Below, piece after piece: positions 48,242 through 60,651 of a stretch of 64,000 nt of DNA. How positions within the stretch are numbered: position 1 is the first letter of the stretch; every line of letters begins with the position of its first letter. The position numbers were made by a program, and so were the translations under genes. The notes below the pieces were generated by a model. It saw only the letters and a list, made by a program, of their open reading frames with translations. It searched no databases and was not told the DNA's origin. Source of the stretch: Pempheris klunzingeri (Eukaryota; Chordata; Actinopteri; Acropomatiformes; Pempheridae); contig NC_092027.1 of the NCBI RefSeq assembly GCF_042242105.1, positions 5,182,006-5,246,005 on the forward strand. Direction: 5' to 3'.

Positions 48242-48607
48242 CAGTTTCAAAATGTTCTTGACAAACTTTTGTCTGAAATTATAATAAAATTGGTGGTAAA
48301 AACAAAAAAACAAAAAGAGTTCAAATTTACATTCAAGAAACCTTGGTATACACAGCTCAACATCCCTGTAGGTTAACAATTGGGGCGATTTATATAAATG
48401 TATTCAGATTTTCCTGTTGGATTCCAAAGTCTTGAACAGTTTTTATGTGAACAGTACACATATAAAACAATATTTACAAAACCAAAAACCTGAGGATAAA
48501 ATATCCATATTTCCTAAGGAACATAATCCACAGAGGCGTGTTTTAAGAAACTCGGTTCTGACTTGTAAATTCAGTTTACAGTTTCTGGAACCAAATGAGT
48601 ATGAGAG

Positions 48608-51600
48608 CTACTCTAATTTGTCCAGCAGCTGGCGAATGTCTTCTAGGCCACGGTAGATTCTCTTCACTCCTCTTGGAAGATAACGACAGGAGGAAAGGTT
48701 GAGGTAGGTAAGAGTAGTGATTTGGCTGATGACTGGCCTGTAAAATAAAGTACAGATACACATTTTATTTCTTGTGAAATTACTGGAAAGACAAAGGATT
48801 TATGAGTGTGAATGCTCATCCTACATGCCAGCAGACTGCCTTTTAAAAAGGTTGGCTCATAATTTATTGGATTATTTGGACTCGTAGAGTTAAGAGGGAA
48901 AACTATTGAATACCTGAGAGCAAGTGATGTGATCCTGGTCCCGCTCAGGTTGAGTGAACGCAGGGTGTCGGTCTCTGTTGCCTGAGCGAGGTGACTCATG
49001 GCTATCTCCAAGTCCTCCTCCGTGAAGAGCTGGTTTGCGATGTCAAGCTGCTGCAGTGTTCGACGCCATTTCTGGGTCACCATGTGAAGCCCCTTCTTAG
49101 GTGATGACAGCCCAACATGGCTGCTGAAATACTGTCCCCAGAAGAGACACTCAAGCTCTGCCAAATCACACGTGGAAGAAGTCAGCATTTATAAATAAAT
49201 GGGCTTTTGATGCAAATTCAGACCACTGATGTTATGAATGCAGTTGGGTATTTTAAATGTTATGAATGTAAAGGAAATTAAAGATAATTACCATACCATA
49301 GTATGCCCATATACATTTTCAGGCCATTGTGGATTAAATATGAAAAGATCAAACTGTCCTTTTCAGTATTTCACATTCTCACGCTTTATTACTGTTTTAG
49401 ACTGTTGCAATCCCCCTTTTCACTGTATTACCTAAGAAGTCTATTAAAAAAAATACAGCTTGGTCAGAGTGCTGCAGCCGGAGTCTTAACCAAAGCTGAC
49501 GAAATGGATCACATTACCTCACTACTTAAGACTTTCCACTGGCTACCTGTGTCTTTTACAAATGATTTTAAAAGCTGTTAGCTGTTTATAAAGCTGTAAA
49601 TGACCTTAACTCCTCCTACAACAGAGATTTTTCCAGCCAGATCACTAATCTGGCTGGAAGTCCTCCACTGTTTTTTTAATGTTCCTTATGTGTTCAATAA
49701 AAGTACCAGTAAGAGCATCTTCTGTTTTTGTCCCTAAACTGTGATATTCACTGCCTCTGGATATCAGAATCATAAGCTCCCTCTGTATCTTTAAAAGGAA
49801 ACAAAAGACCTATCATTTCTATCTGGCTTTTAAGTTGGGGTAATGCTATAGCCTTAGTTTTTAAGTTAGAATCATTGGTGCTTATTTTTTTTTTAATAAT
49901 AATAATTAATAATTAACTAATAATTTAATAATATTTGATTATTTTATTGACTCTTATTTATCAATTTCAAACATTTTATTGTTTTATTTTGCTCTGTGAA
50001 GTACTTTGGGCTGCTGTTTGTTTGAAAGGTGCTAAATGAATAAAGTGTTGGGCTGAGATGACTATTGACCCAAAAATAGGTCGTATTTTAAATCATACTT
50101 CAAGGATTACTCTCTGTTGAGTTCCATTTTTACATATTTTGGGTTCAAAGGAATTGGTAGGTACTACATTTTTTTGAACCCAGTTTGAAAACATTGTACC
50201 TCATTCACCGCCCATTCTCAGCTCTAAACCCTAACTGAATAAATGAACAAATTTAACAAAGTCAAGGTATAAATCTCATGACTGCCTTACCAAGACAGGG
50301 TAGTGCTGCGAGACCAGCCGGCGTGATTCGCGAACAGCCTCGCAGATCTAGCACCCGCAGCCTGGTGGAGCCAAAGAGAATGTCCCACAAATCTTTGTCG
50401 GTCATGTAGGAATAAGACGTGGTTGCGATACATAGCTCCTCCAGTAACGGGAAGCCTAATGGTGTATCAGCACCGTTACGCATTGTCTTATGCAGCGGTC
50501 TGACATTCAGCATCCGGAAGGTCTGAAGTACAATAGATATAGAATAGATGTACAAGTTTTCGTGGGTGAGCACGGTGCACACATACAGTTCACTGATTCA
50601 TTACACACTCACACATAACATGGAAAGAGCAAGATTTCAGAAAAAAGTGAGAAATACCTGAGCTAAGAGCTCATGGTACCATTTTTTAAATGTTCTTTTG
50701 TCTGACCTACAGTCTAAAAGCCAAAGATATTAAGTTTACAGTGACATAAGAGAAGCAGCAAATCCTCACATTTGAAAAACTGGTACCAGCAAAAGTTTGC
50801 CATTTTTTCTTGGACAATATCTCACTTTATATGTACATGCATGTGTATTTAGCAAAGCTGTCCCTTCAAAGCGAGAACATTATAGTGCCAGATACAGAAA
50901 ACATATAATGGCCATCACACTTCAGTCACATTAGTCACACTGGCACAGAGAGCTGGAATATTAGCTGCATTTGTTTTACCTTCAGTTTAGGGCATGCTGT
51001 CTGTAGTGCCTGGATGTAAATGGGAAGTTCACAATCTTTACTGTCGAGCTTTGTGTTGACCTCCAGCAACTCCAAATCAGGACAGTGTCCCCTCTGAGAA
51101 AAGGATCACAACATGTTGTGTTTGTACCAAAGTCATCCGCGCTCTGTGGCGTGGGCTGTGTGTAATGCATACATTAAAAAAAACAAAAAACAAATGGAGA
51201 TAAGAAAAAAGGAGGAGAGGCTTACAGTGATGGCAGCCAGAAGTCTGTCGTTCTTTAGTCCATGAGTGAATAAAATTTGCTTAATCTGGTTTCCATGATT
51301 TTCAAGGTAATCCAGGAGTCCCTCAACCTGAAACTACAGCAAAAAAAAGTTTTGAACAACTCTACAGTTTTATATGTAACCAAGCAGGTGGAAAATGAAC
51401 ACCTGCTGACTGTGACCGAACTGCACAAAAACTATGATGGGACTTTATTCTATTCTATCTGCATTGTTGATTTGCACTGTTGTATTTTTGTGCTTAAACT
51501 GTTGGATTTTTGCCTTTGCTGTCATGCAAAAGCTGCTCTCATTGAACCTCCCTGTTATGAATATTCTCAACCTGAAATCGTCAGCTTTAAAGTTGACAAC

Positions 51601-53552
51601 ATCTTGTGCATTTTACGGTGCCTCCACCAACAAACATTATGTAACACCAAACTAAAAGAATAACATTTTCTACATTATCAAATATTAATATTAAAACATA
51701 TGAATAACATTTTCTCTTGCTGGCTCTTCGTGTACCTCTGAATACTGGAGATTTATGCTCTGCAGAGAGCGGCTGTGCAGACCGAGGCTGTGGAAGGCCG
51801 TCGCTGTCAGGCCTGTACAGTAGGAGAGTGTGAGGGAGCGAAGGTGAGGACAAAACTGCGACACAACCTAAACATGATCACAACAAAAGCAGATAAAACA
51901 TATGGTAAATACAAAATGTGTTGATAAAATGTAAAACCCATTATAATTCCCCAGAGCCCAAGGTGATGTATTGAAATCACCTTTTTAATCCCACCAACAG
52001 TCAGACACCCACAAGTAATCTTTAACTTCACTGTCATATGTGACATGTGACAAAGAACAGTTGTCATATTTCAAAAGCTGGAATCAGTAAATATTTGGCA
52101 TTTTTAGGGGAAAAATAACTGAATCAATCAAACAATTATCAAAATAGTTGCCTGATCGGTTTTTGAGTTTAGGAGCTTATCAATTAATAAATGAGGAGGA
52201 CAGATATTTAGCTTTGATGACGTACCTCTACTGCATAGCTGGCATTCTTCGTCCAGTGACAGAGAGAGAAGTCTCGTAGCTGGGAGAATCTAAAAAAACA
52301 AGAAGTACAGTATATTATTTTATTTTCCAGAGAAATTCATTGTTAAAGGATAAGACACCTAAGCTCAGACGAGCTCACATTATGTATATGACCTCTTCAT
52401 AAAACCAAAAATACCGACCTGTTCTGCGCCAGCCAGTTAAATTTGTCCTTAACCTTCTTCTCAGTTTTTGGAAGCTGGTTTTTCCCTGGTGCAATCAAGC
52501 AGTAACCTACAGTCACTTTACGCCACAGAACCGGACTGGAGGCAGCAGCGTTCCACAGGCGACAAACTCTGCCAACCCTACACCAGAAACACACAAGGAA
52601 AAAAGGGATTTACTACAGTGTGGAATTTATGGTTCCCCAATAACACGGATGGTGTGGTTAAAATCATTATCACAACACTTAAAATATTATTACTGGTATC
52701 AATAAGAAAATATCCTTTTCTATAAAACACAATCAGATCTCAAACACTTAGTCAATTAACATATAAGTTAATGAACACATTGTTCAGGATTAATACTTTA
52801 TGAGCCAAAATGACAATAACTCACTGGAATCAAATGTGAATATTTGCTACTTGTCTTGGTCTGTTAGTTGGACAAAATTGCCCATCTGGGGCATTTTTAA
52901 GACGTCTTGACGTTGCCTTGAAGTGAAATTGCACTCACTATGTTCTAACATGTATTGGACCAAATGATAATTAGGAAATTAATTAGCAGTTGAAACAACT
53001 AAGGAAATATGTCTATTACCTGCATAGGAATGGTACAGCACCATCTTGGAGAACCACCATCTGAAAAATATTGATTAGCACCTCCTCGGGAAGACTTTGA
53101 CCCCATCTGTGATCTGTTGCGTTCTGTGGCACGAACAAAACGGTGTCCTCTTTTTCCTTGGCAACTGGATTGTTTGCCAGTTTAGGCTTGGCACGGGCTG
53201 TCTTTTTTTTCTTAATCTGAATAGCTTTCCTTTTTCCTTTAATTAGCTTCTTCTTTTTGCTTGCCTTCTTTGGGGGAGTCCAGGCTGAACCGTGATATTG
53301 AGAAGTAGTACTTGATATGACAAGAAGCATATCTTCCCCTTGATGGACAGTGTAGCCAAGCTGGGCAGGCCTGGAGACTCTGGCCCTTTTTTGCTTCTTG
53401 GCTTTTGCATTTAAAGGCTTGCCAGAGGTCCTCTTCAAAGATACCTTCGTTGGCTTTGGTCCATCTTGACCTGATGTATTTGATGTGCTTGGTGCGCCGT
53501 CTTCTTTTCTCTCAGTCTGGGCTGAAGCCTCTGCTTCAGAGGGATCCATCAT
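48608..53552 (-). CDS. fbxl6: F-box and leucine-rich repeat protein 6
   Basis: FBXL6 is a substrate-binding subunit of SCF (SKP1-CUL1-F-box) ubiquitin ligases. Nine coding exons on the minus strand, in transcript order: 53020-53552, 52419-52577, 52226-52289, 51736-51867, 51226-51327, 50980-51093, 50291-50522, 48914-49157, 48608-48737. They join in frame to 569 residues. The N-terminal 140 or so residues are Lys-rich and probably disordered or nuclear-targeting. The F-box spans exons 1-2 ([16 protein letters not shown], then [19 protein letters not shown]). Leucine-rich repeats follow ([23 protein letters not shown]-type in [35 protein letters not shown]). These match human FBXL6, notably the RG(C)xRITPAGL and LPRG.KR.YRGLE regions. 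The first of two adjacent ATGs is used as start. The gene lies next to slc52a2, as in human, but with one extra gene in between. Confidence 0.95.
49365..50046 (+). mobile_element. 5'-truncated LINE (L2/Rex1-like) 3' end in an fbxl6 intron
   Basis: It reads AGAGTGCTGCAGCCGGAGTC, GGATCACATTACCTC, CTTTCCACTGGCTACCTGT and TTTTAAAAGCTGTTAGCTG. Translated with frameshifts, this matches the end of a reverse transcriptase ORF. It finishes with AAGTACTTTGGGCTGCTGTT and AAAGGTGCTAAATGAATAAA, the classical 3' end of fish L2/Rex1-type LINEs. Orientation is opposite to fbxl6. No intact ORF remains. Confidence 0.7.
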
Positions 53553-53558
53553 TTGCAG

Positions 53559-53626
53559 CTAACTAGTCTTTATCATGAGCTTCAGTCCAAGAGAACCAGA
53601 CAGACTGAGAGGTGACGTATCAGCAT
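53559..53626 (-). promoter_or_regulatory. fbxl6: Two short upstream ORFs in the fbxl6 leader
   Basis: After a predicted acceptor (GTTTTCAG|ATGCTG) the leader contains a 14-codon uORF (53626 down to 53582, MLIRHLSVCLVLLD) and a 5-codon uORF (53576 down to 53559). The main ATG follows 7 nt after the second uORF stop. Such uORFs often lower translation of the main frame; here that is inference. Confidence 0.5.
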
Positions 53627-54902
53627 CTGAAAACAGAACCAGGATAAGATCAGTCTATATCTGTGTGGGTGATTTAACCTTTCCAGTTTGGATAAGAATG
53701 TCATGTACATAGCGAATTGTAAGAAATGCAACAGAATGGATGGGGAGAAAGTAAAAGATGCATTTATTTGTCATTTTACAACACAAGGTGGCACAATGAA
53801 TGAATCAGCCCCAACTGCTACATACCAAAAAAGTACAGAAACATGGGAGGCTGTTTTGGGTGACACACATGAGCTCAGATTTCCTCAAACGTCAGAGCTA
53901 CAGGGAATAGGACAATAAGGCATCATGAGGATCTGCACAATCCAGCAGCTATCCAGCACATTCCTGCACTGGGTTGGGTGCATGCGGGTACTTGATATGG
54001 AGCTTTGAGATTAAATGCACAAATTGCAAAGCCAGTGGGTGGATAATGTACATTAGTAGCTACCTGCTTGATGGAAGTTGCAGACAAATGGCTTTGTGTG
54101 GAAATACATAGCTTTCTAAGAAAACACAAGTAGATTCAGGTATACAGCCTTTCCCTTTGTTCCTCTGCAGGTGAGGAATCCTGCTGAATGAGTAGCTTGC
54201 TGATACCTAATTTTAGTTTTTGCACAAGACATCTGGCATATTTTGCTGACAAACAACAGGATTTCCAGGTGGTCTGAAGTATTTTGAGGTCCATTTACTT
54301 GAGTTTTTCTATTATGTGGTTCTACAAGTTGCATTTCTCTACATTAATACAACCAAAGTTTGATATAATCTATATTACAGAATGGGAATTTATGCCTGTT
54401 TGCTCTTAACCTTGTGCTGACCAGCTGTGGTGCCGCAAACTGCAACGGCTGGCAAAAAGTTTCTAAAATGCGAGCATGAAGGTAAAAGAGTAATTTACTC
54501 CTTTGAAATGTGTTTCCTGTGTCGAAGCTGCATGCGCATCCTCAATTGTTTGTAAACAGAAGAACAGTCACATCAATCATCTAGTTTTAGACGATTTGGA
54601 AGTGAGAAAACAAAGATAAGCAAATAATAAGAATACTTAATACAACAACATGTTCGGTGGCGTTAAATATAAACTAAGCATTGACCCATCACTGCCCTGA
54701 TGGCAGCGTTACTTTGTTTGCTAAATGAATCACACTGGCTGTAAGCTAACGTTACTGGTCTACAATAACCTAGTTAACTGCAACATAAGGTAGCCGAACT
54801 ATGGCATAACAGCTGCTGCTGCGTTGACAACAAATATTATGAAGATAAATGCTTTCTAAAATAAAAATATGAGTAATTCGTATTGTTTCTATCTTACATT
54901 AC
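53627..54902 (-). other. Leader intron of fbxl6
   Basis: AT-rich intron between a predicted non-coding first exon (54903 to about 54960, donor GCTAGCAGCAG|GTAATG on the minus strand) and the coding exon. Nothing else is recognisable. Confidence 0.45.
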
Positions 54903-55120
54903 CTGCTGCTAGCTCTCAAAAACGACTAGCCTGGCAACCGCCAGTCTAGTAAACCCACAATGCATTTCACCCCCCTCAGTGATTGGTGGAAACCCCAACG
55001 GCGTCCCGCCTTCTGTAAAAACTGTCCAATCAGTGACCAGCTCGCCGTCCTGACTCCTCCTCCAACGTGTGTTGTGGTTGTGAACAAGGCAGATCCTGAT
55101 GGTGGGCTAGTTTCTGGGTA
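54903..55120. promoter_or_regulatory. Probable bidirectional promoter of fbxl6 and the 846-residue gene
   Basis: The two genes are head-to-head. Between their predicted first exons are two CCAAT boxes in opposite orientation, ATTGG at 54982-54986 and CCAAT at 55026-55030 (within CCAATCAG). The DNA is more GC-rich than its surroundings and has no TATA box. This layout is typical of short bidirectional CCAAT promoters. A leader exon of the plus-strand gene probably ends TTTCTGG|GTAACA near 55118. Confidence 0.6.
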
Positions 55121-56055
55121 ACAATTTATGCTTTTAAATGCTACATTTTCAGTTTGTATATTTGGGGGGGAAAAAAGGAAATGTTATAGCATGCAACACT
55201 CTTCTGGTGTGATATTATTATGAGAGTTATTGTGGTAGTACGCTGAATTTCCCTTAGGTAATGTTGATGCTAACACTAGCCAGTTGCTTTAGCATTAGCT
55301 TGCAGAGGTACTGCTATCTGCTTATAGTTAGAGTCAGTAAGCCACAGAGATCGTCTGGATTGTTGTCTGAATTTTACTGAAGAGAAATAAAACGATTATT
55401 CTTGCATGTCTTAAGCTGGTAGAGAATCTTCAGGGGTGGCGGTGAGGTTTCTCCCTCATAACCTAAAGCTCCAGCTTCCACAAACTGGCACAAAATAACA
55501 CAGATGTAGGCTAATTTTTCAGTTAACTGTGTGCGCACCTTAAATTAATGCAGTCTAATACAACAAGCATGCAATACATCCAAACAGATATTCAGGTTTT
55601 GTTGAAACTGATTCACATAGTTGCTTTAATATTTTATTTGTAAAACAGATACTTAATTCAGATGATCCTCTAATGAGTTATTATGATCTTTGTCTGTTTA
55701 TAATGTATACATATATAACAGCAGGTGGATGGAAATGTACCTTGTAAAATGTTTAGAATTTATTTTCTTTTGTTGGAAAGGGAGTCACTTTACAGAGCTT
55801 CAGTGTTGTGTCTTTGTGCATGCTAATGCCAAGAGTAGTCATTTTCTGCTGGGGAGAAATTGTGATAGATTATTAAAACCTAAATCACAATTGAACTGGT
55901 CACTTTCACACATTCAGTATCAACCAGACTTCAGTTATGACTTCACATGATGCCAAATGGCATTAACAAACAAGACTTCCCCTTTTTGTCATGAAGTTGT
56001 CGTGGTTGTACATTCTGAGGATTTAAACGGTTTGACTGTGTCTCTCTTTTAAAAC
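55121..56055 (+). other. Leader intron of the 846-residue gene
   Basis: AT-rich DNA up to the acceptor TTTTAAAACAG near 56057. An 86-codon ORF in it has no recognisable features. Confidence 0.4.
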
Positions 56056-56063
56056 AGCACGCT

Positions 56064-58791
56064 ATGGAGGAAGGCCAAGACTTCTCCCTTTGTGGTAAAG
56101 CAGTGGAAACTGAAGCTAATCTGAGTAAGTAAAATGGCCATGTAGTAAAGCTGTTAGTTTGATGACTGTATATGAGCTACACAAGTATTAATTTAGTATA
56201 ACCTCCATACATTACCAGAAAATGTTGCATTGGTAGTGGATACCTATTTCATCAGAAAGCATAAATAAAGTCATGCATTACTTTTCTGCTCTCCTTTTTT
56301 CTGTTTTTCAGGAGATGAGCACTATTGGAAGCTTGTCGCAGACTTCATTGGCCCTCAGTCAGGAGAAGGGTTAGAGCTTGAAAAGGCTCCATGCAAGAAC
56401 AGATGTTTGATTCAAGTAGGACTTATAAAAGAGGACAATAATTTTCCGTGGATTGCCATTATAGAATGGCTAAAGAAAATCTTCCCCCGCCATCATTCAG
56501 CTGATTTTCGTCGTTTGGTGGAAAGAGGCATCGCGGCAACGTTGAGTCTAGGAAGCGAAGCAAGGCAGGCCTTTCTGGAATCAGACGTCAACTTCAGTTT
56601 TGTTGGCCCGATATGTGACAGCATCTCGGTGGAACGAGAACATCTTTTGGAAATGAGGGATTTTGCAGAGCGAGCTCAGTCAATTGAAGTCACAAATGCA
56701 TTGATCCTCGAGTTGAGCAACTTTGTCACCAGGGAGAAACTTGCACCAGTCGTTTTAGTTAGCTGGCTCAGAAACTTCAACCCTGAGTTTTGTAAGAATG
56801 GAGACATTCAAAAGGCATATAAAGTTCTTAGAGCCAAGATAAAAAAGTTAAAACTGCATTACCGCAATCATGAAACAAGAAGTCACAGGAGGAATGCAGC
56901 GATGGAAAATCTGCTTCAAAGTCCATTTGAACTGGTGCGGAAAAGAACGCCTCGAATGTTTGTGAAGAAACGCATAAAAAGAGAGGATGTCATAAATTAT
57001 GAAAAAGTTACAGTCAAGGAAGAATACGAGAGCTCTGAAATCATGCAAGGTGAGATGGACAGAGGACACGTAAAGAAATTAATACGTGTCTCTGAAAGTG
57101 ATGAGGATTTCACAGAGGCCCAGACGCTGCTCGACGTCACCATGCTGTCTGTCCAAAAGCTGTCAAGTATGTACGGTGGGAAAACCACAGCATGCAAGAA
57201 AGTCTCCTTAGATCTCCTCAGAAATCAGTACGCTCTAACATGCAAGGAGCATCCAGCTATGGCAGAGTTTCAGAAAAAACTCAACTCTGTCTGTGAAGAT
57301 GTTTCACTTGCCTCTCCAATGGTGTTTCTGAACTACAACGCCAATTTCCTTGTTGACATGCACAACACCGTTGAGCAGCAGATTGCGGGCTTTGAAAAAG
57401 AGATCATTATGTCGACGGAAGAGAAACTGGGCCGAGACAAGCTTCCAAAATTCAGCAACTTTGTGAATATGCCAGAAAGTGCCACTTCGCGCTACATTCA
57501 CATGGCTTGTAATATCTTGGCCCCTCGCACCCCTGGCACACAAAACTACAGAAAACACTGGGTGGCTTTCTGCGATGAAAAGAAAAATCCTTCCAGACTC
57601 ACAGGGGATCAATCGAACCTATTCAACTACTACTTTGAAGCTGCAGCGGCCCTCATTCACCATCACAAAGAGACCTCGCTCTTCTTCTCCGATTTGCTGT
57701 CGCTGAACAACGACGATTGTCCAAACATTATTCTGGAGAGTGTTGCCGCTGATGCTAATGATCCTGTGATACAGAGCCTTGTGTGCGTTCTGGCCATCGT
57801 TTACTGCAAAATCCTCGGTCCTTACTGGCAGCTTCTAAAAAGTGGAGGAGAGTACTCACACTTCAGCCGGTACATACTCTGCCTCTACCAAAAGTTCCTC
57901 GATTGGTCCAAAAATCCCTCAACACTGCTGGAACCTGAAGGGGCCACAAATGTTTTCCTGCAGTTTCCATTGCAGGAGAAAACCTTTGACGGCGTGTTTC
58001 ATTTCTGCGGCCAGTGGCACACAAACAGAGACCTGATCCGAGCTTGCTTGAAGAGGACGGTGAAGGTGATTGCTGCTGTCACTGAGGAACACCTGAAGGA
58101 TTTCCTGCCAGGAGGAACATTTTCTCAAGTCCCTTCACCAGATGTGAGCTTAGAGCTTGCAAGCTGCACTTTCTCCGTCTTGATGGCGGAATATCCCTTC
58201 AGCCAGGCCCACCCTGAAAAAAAGAAAACACCTGACAAGTCCTCCAAACGCTCCTCACACAAGAACCTGTCGTCGGATAGCTCTCAGGAAGAGGACAACC
58301 GATCCGGTTCATCTGATGGCAGCTCAGATGAATCTCCTGGTGGGCAAACTAAAAAGAATACATACGTTAGCCAAAAGGATGACAGCAGTCTGAAAGGAAA
58401 AGAAAAGGGAGGAAAGGCACATGAAGTAAAGCGGGAGGAGAACATGGATAGGGAGTACATAACAGCTACAGTGAGCAAAAATGGAGGGCCGTGCAAGACA
58501 CAGCAGGATGTTGACAAACTGATGCTGCGTTTTGATGGCAAACCCAGAGCTGAGAAACGGGAGGCGATCCGTTGTGAGATACTTTACCAGAAGATGATTC
58601 TGAACAACACAGACCCAAACCTGCAGTGTGTTTTCCAAAACAGCACGCAGATGGTGTTGAAGCTGAAGCTCTCACTCCCCCGGGTCAAACCTGGGTACTC
58701 TCTTGTCTGGGCGCCAAGAAAGACCAAGATAAAGCCGGCGCTCAAAGACAAAAAGAACGCCGCTGCTGGTGAGAGTGAAGGAAAAGTGTAA
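56064..58791 (+). CDS. Unrecognised 846-residue protein, possibly nuclear
   Basis: Two coding exons, 56064-56124 and 56312-58791, join in frame (CTG A|GA GAT) to 846 residues. I do not recognise the family with confidence. Visible parts: an N-terminal region; a basic stretch (about residues 175-240: KIKKLKLHYRN, FVKKRIKRED); two SUMO-type motifs, IKRE (about 242) and VKEE (about 255); a long mixed-helical middle with MACNILAPRTPGT and VLAIVYCKILGPYWQLL; an acidic Ser/Asp-rich segment (about 673-698); and a C-terminal motif, EAIRCEILYQKMIL, followed by a Lys-rich tail. The C-terminal motif faintly recalls one in uncharacterised fish and invertebrate proteins that travel with mobile elements. 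The almost intronless body and that hint make a domesticated transposon gene possible, but no DDE motif or zinc finger can be pointed out. The intact long ORF, head-to-head promoter and clean leader introns support a real gene. Confidence 0.85.
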
Positions 58792-59607
58792 TAATGAGGG
58801 ATGGAAATGATGTAAGACTTGCAAAGACGGGAAGAAAATTGTGTTAACTTGTGACTTCTTCATATGATTCACAGACAAAGCAGAAATACACACAGTGACC
58901 TAAATCTGTGTGTTACATGCTGTGTTTTCAATACCAATAGCTAAAAAAATGAGGTCAGATTTTTTTGTTATTAATATTTTTGATAATGTGTTTCTTAATT
59001 TGCATGGTGATATACTGTAACCAGAGCTATTCAGAAGTTAACTTTTTTTTTTGCTGTTGTTTTTTTTTATGAGATTGTTCCTATTGTGATCACGCAAGAG
59101 TCAACATAAGATTTTGACAAAATAAACATCTTATTCTCATCTAATCTAATAAACATCTTATATTTTGCTGCTTTTAACGTGTGATAAATTAGAGTCTCTG
59201 TTAGTCGGACTAACATCTAGTCAGTGAGACAAAAGTTCAGTGTGAGGAAGTCAAGCCAGCTTTCGTTCAAGTTCACAGTTATTTTTCACAATCAATCACA
59301 TCGTTTTGTCAGCCACACAGCAGACCTCGTGTTTCTCAGATTTGAAGGGCATTTGTGGTTACATCACAAGCAACCCGGAAGAGTAGGAGTTGACCAATCA
59401 TCAACAGCAGCTGTCGCACACTGAACTGGGTTAATTTAGCTAAACCATATCTGTAAGAAGCATTACTTTCTGGTTAAATTCAAGGGCTGATTTTGTGTCC
59501 AACAACCAGGATACAAACAAAAGGGCTTTGAGAACTTTTAATGGAGATGTGGAACTTACGAGGGGTCCGTGAAGGCAGCTGAAGGGGCGGAAACTTCGCG
59601 TAGGCGT
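58792..59607. other. 3' UTR of the 846-residue gene and intergenic DNA
   Basis: T-rich tracts around 59043-59069 and nothing coding. The last 60 bases, with GAAGGGGCGGAAACTTCGCG, look like the upstream part of the slc52a2 promoter, now cut off from the gene by the transposon at 59608. Confidence 0.45.
59121..59126 (+). promoter_or_regulatory. Possible poly(A) signal of the 846-residue gene
   Basis: AATAAA about 330 bp past the stop codon, followed by T-rich sequence. Confidence 0.45.
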
Positions 59608-60553
59608 TAGAGATGGGATTTATGGGTCTTTGAAGGGAGCCGGATCTTCAGGAGCCGTTCCTTTCAAAGAGCCGTTCAAACGACTGACTCATTGTTATAT
59701 TTACTTATTTATTTATTAGAAGTCAACCATGGGTAACTTGTTTTCATCAAGGAAACAATCACTGGTAGCAGTTGTAAAATAAGATTTGATTCAGAATAAT
59801 TAAAACTTATACATATCTATTCTGAAATATTGATTATAATTTCATTTGGCTTGTGTTTTCAGTGTAATCATTCCATGAGATGGTGCCATACCAACATGCT
59901 TTGACAGTGAGATCACTATTTTGAATTTTCCCCTCACCTAAAAAACTTTGTGGCACAATAAAAGCTATGCAGGCTGCAGATAACTTCCATGACAAAATAA
60001 CTTTAGTGTGAAATTTTCCACATATGAACATTTTAACAATACAGAAAAAATATGAAAATAATAAATAAGTATATATATATATATAAATAATATAAATAAA
60101 ACTAGAATAGAAATTAGGACATGATACAAATGTGAATGCATAATTGTACTAAACTACCTGGTGTGTGTTCACCTGAACTACTTTACAAACAGCTCTTTGA
60201 CTCAAATCCACATCAGAACAATGGAAACAATAATAAATAACTTTTCTTCAGTCGTTAATATCTCCTGCTCCCTGAATGTAAATCTCTTCAGTCCGGTCCA
60301 GTCACTAATGTCTCCTCCCCTGATGCTGCGCATCTGTAGCTGCGTTCACGTGAATGCAGCGTGCTGTGGACGACTCAAACTCGACGTCATTAGTCGTTCA
60401 GGTGAAGGCAGCGTGGACAATCACACAGGTGACACTTAAACGCAGCACAGGCAATTTGCATATAAGAAAGGCTCGCGACTGCGAATCGGTTCTCATCGTT
60501 CACTTAAAAGAGCCGTTCAAAGACTCGACTCGTTCGCGAACGTCACATCTCTA
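59608..60553. mobile_element. 946-bp hAT-like transposon with perfect 8-bp target duplication
   Basis: The element is flanked by GTAGGCGT at 59600-59607 and 60554-60561. Its ends are inverted repeats: TAGAGATG starts the left end and CATCTCTA finishes the right. Just inside both ends are repeated AGAGCCGTTCAAA and TTCxxxGAACG-like words (for example 59668-59680 and 60510-60522), like the subterminal transposase-binding repeats of hAT elements. The interior is AT-rich without a transposase ORF, so it is non-autonomous. It sits between the slc52a2 start codon (60652) and the upstream GC-box-like DNA. Confidence 0.85.
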
Positions 60554-60651
60554 GTAGGCGTCCACCATTCTTCAGGTCAACAAGACAATGTGTGGAGAAG
60601 CTCTTTGTTTTACCGGACAAAATCAAACTATTTCCCGGCAGTTTCTTTATT

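Larger units (their letters stand above)
46974..48607. other. Convergent 3' UTRs of eppk1 (+) and fbxl6 (-)
   Basis: AT-rich DNA between two tail-to-tail genes. Possible eppk1 poly(A) signals (AATAAA) lie at 47301-47306, 47427-47432 and 47845-47850. A minus-strand signal for fbxl6 lies at 48236-48241. No other gene is visible. Confidence 0.6.
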
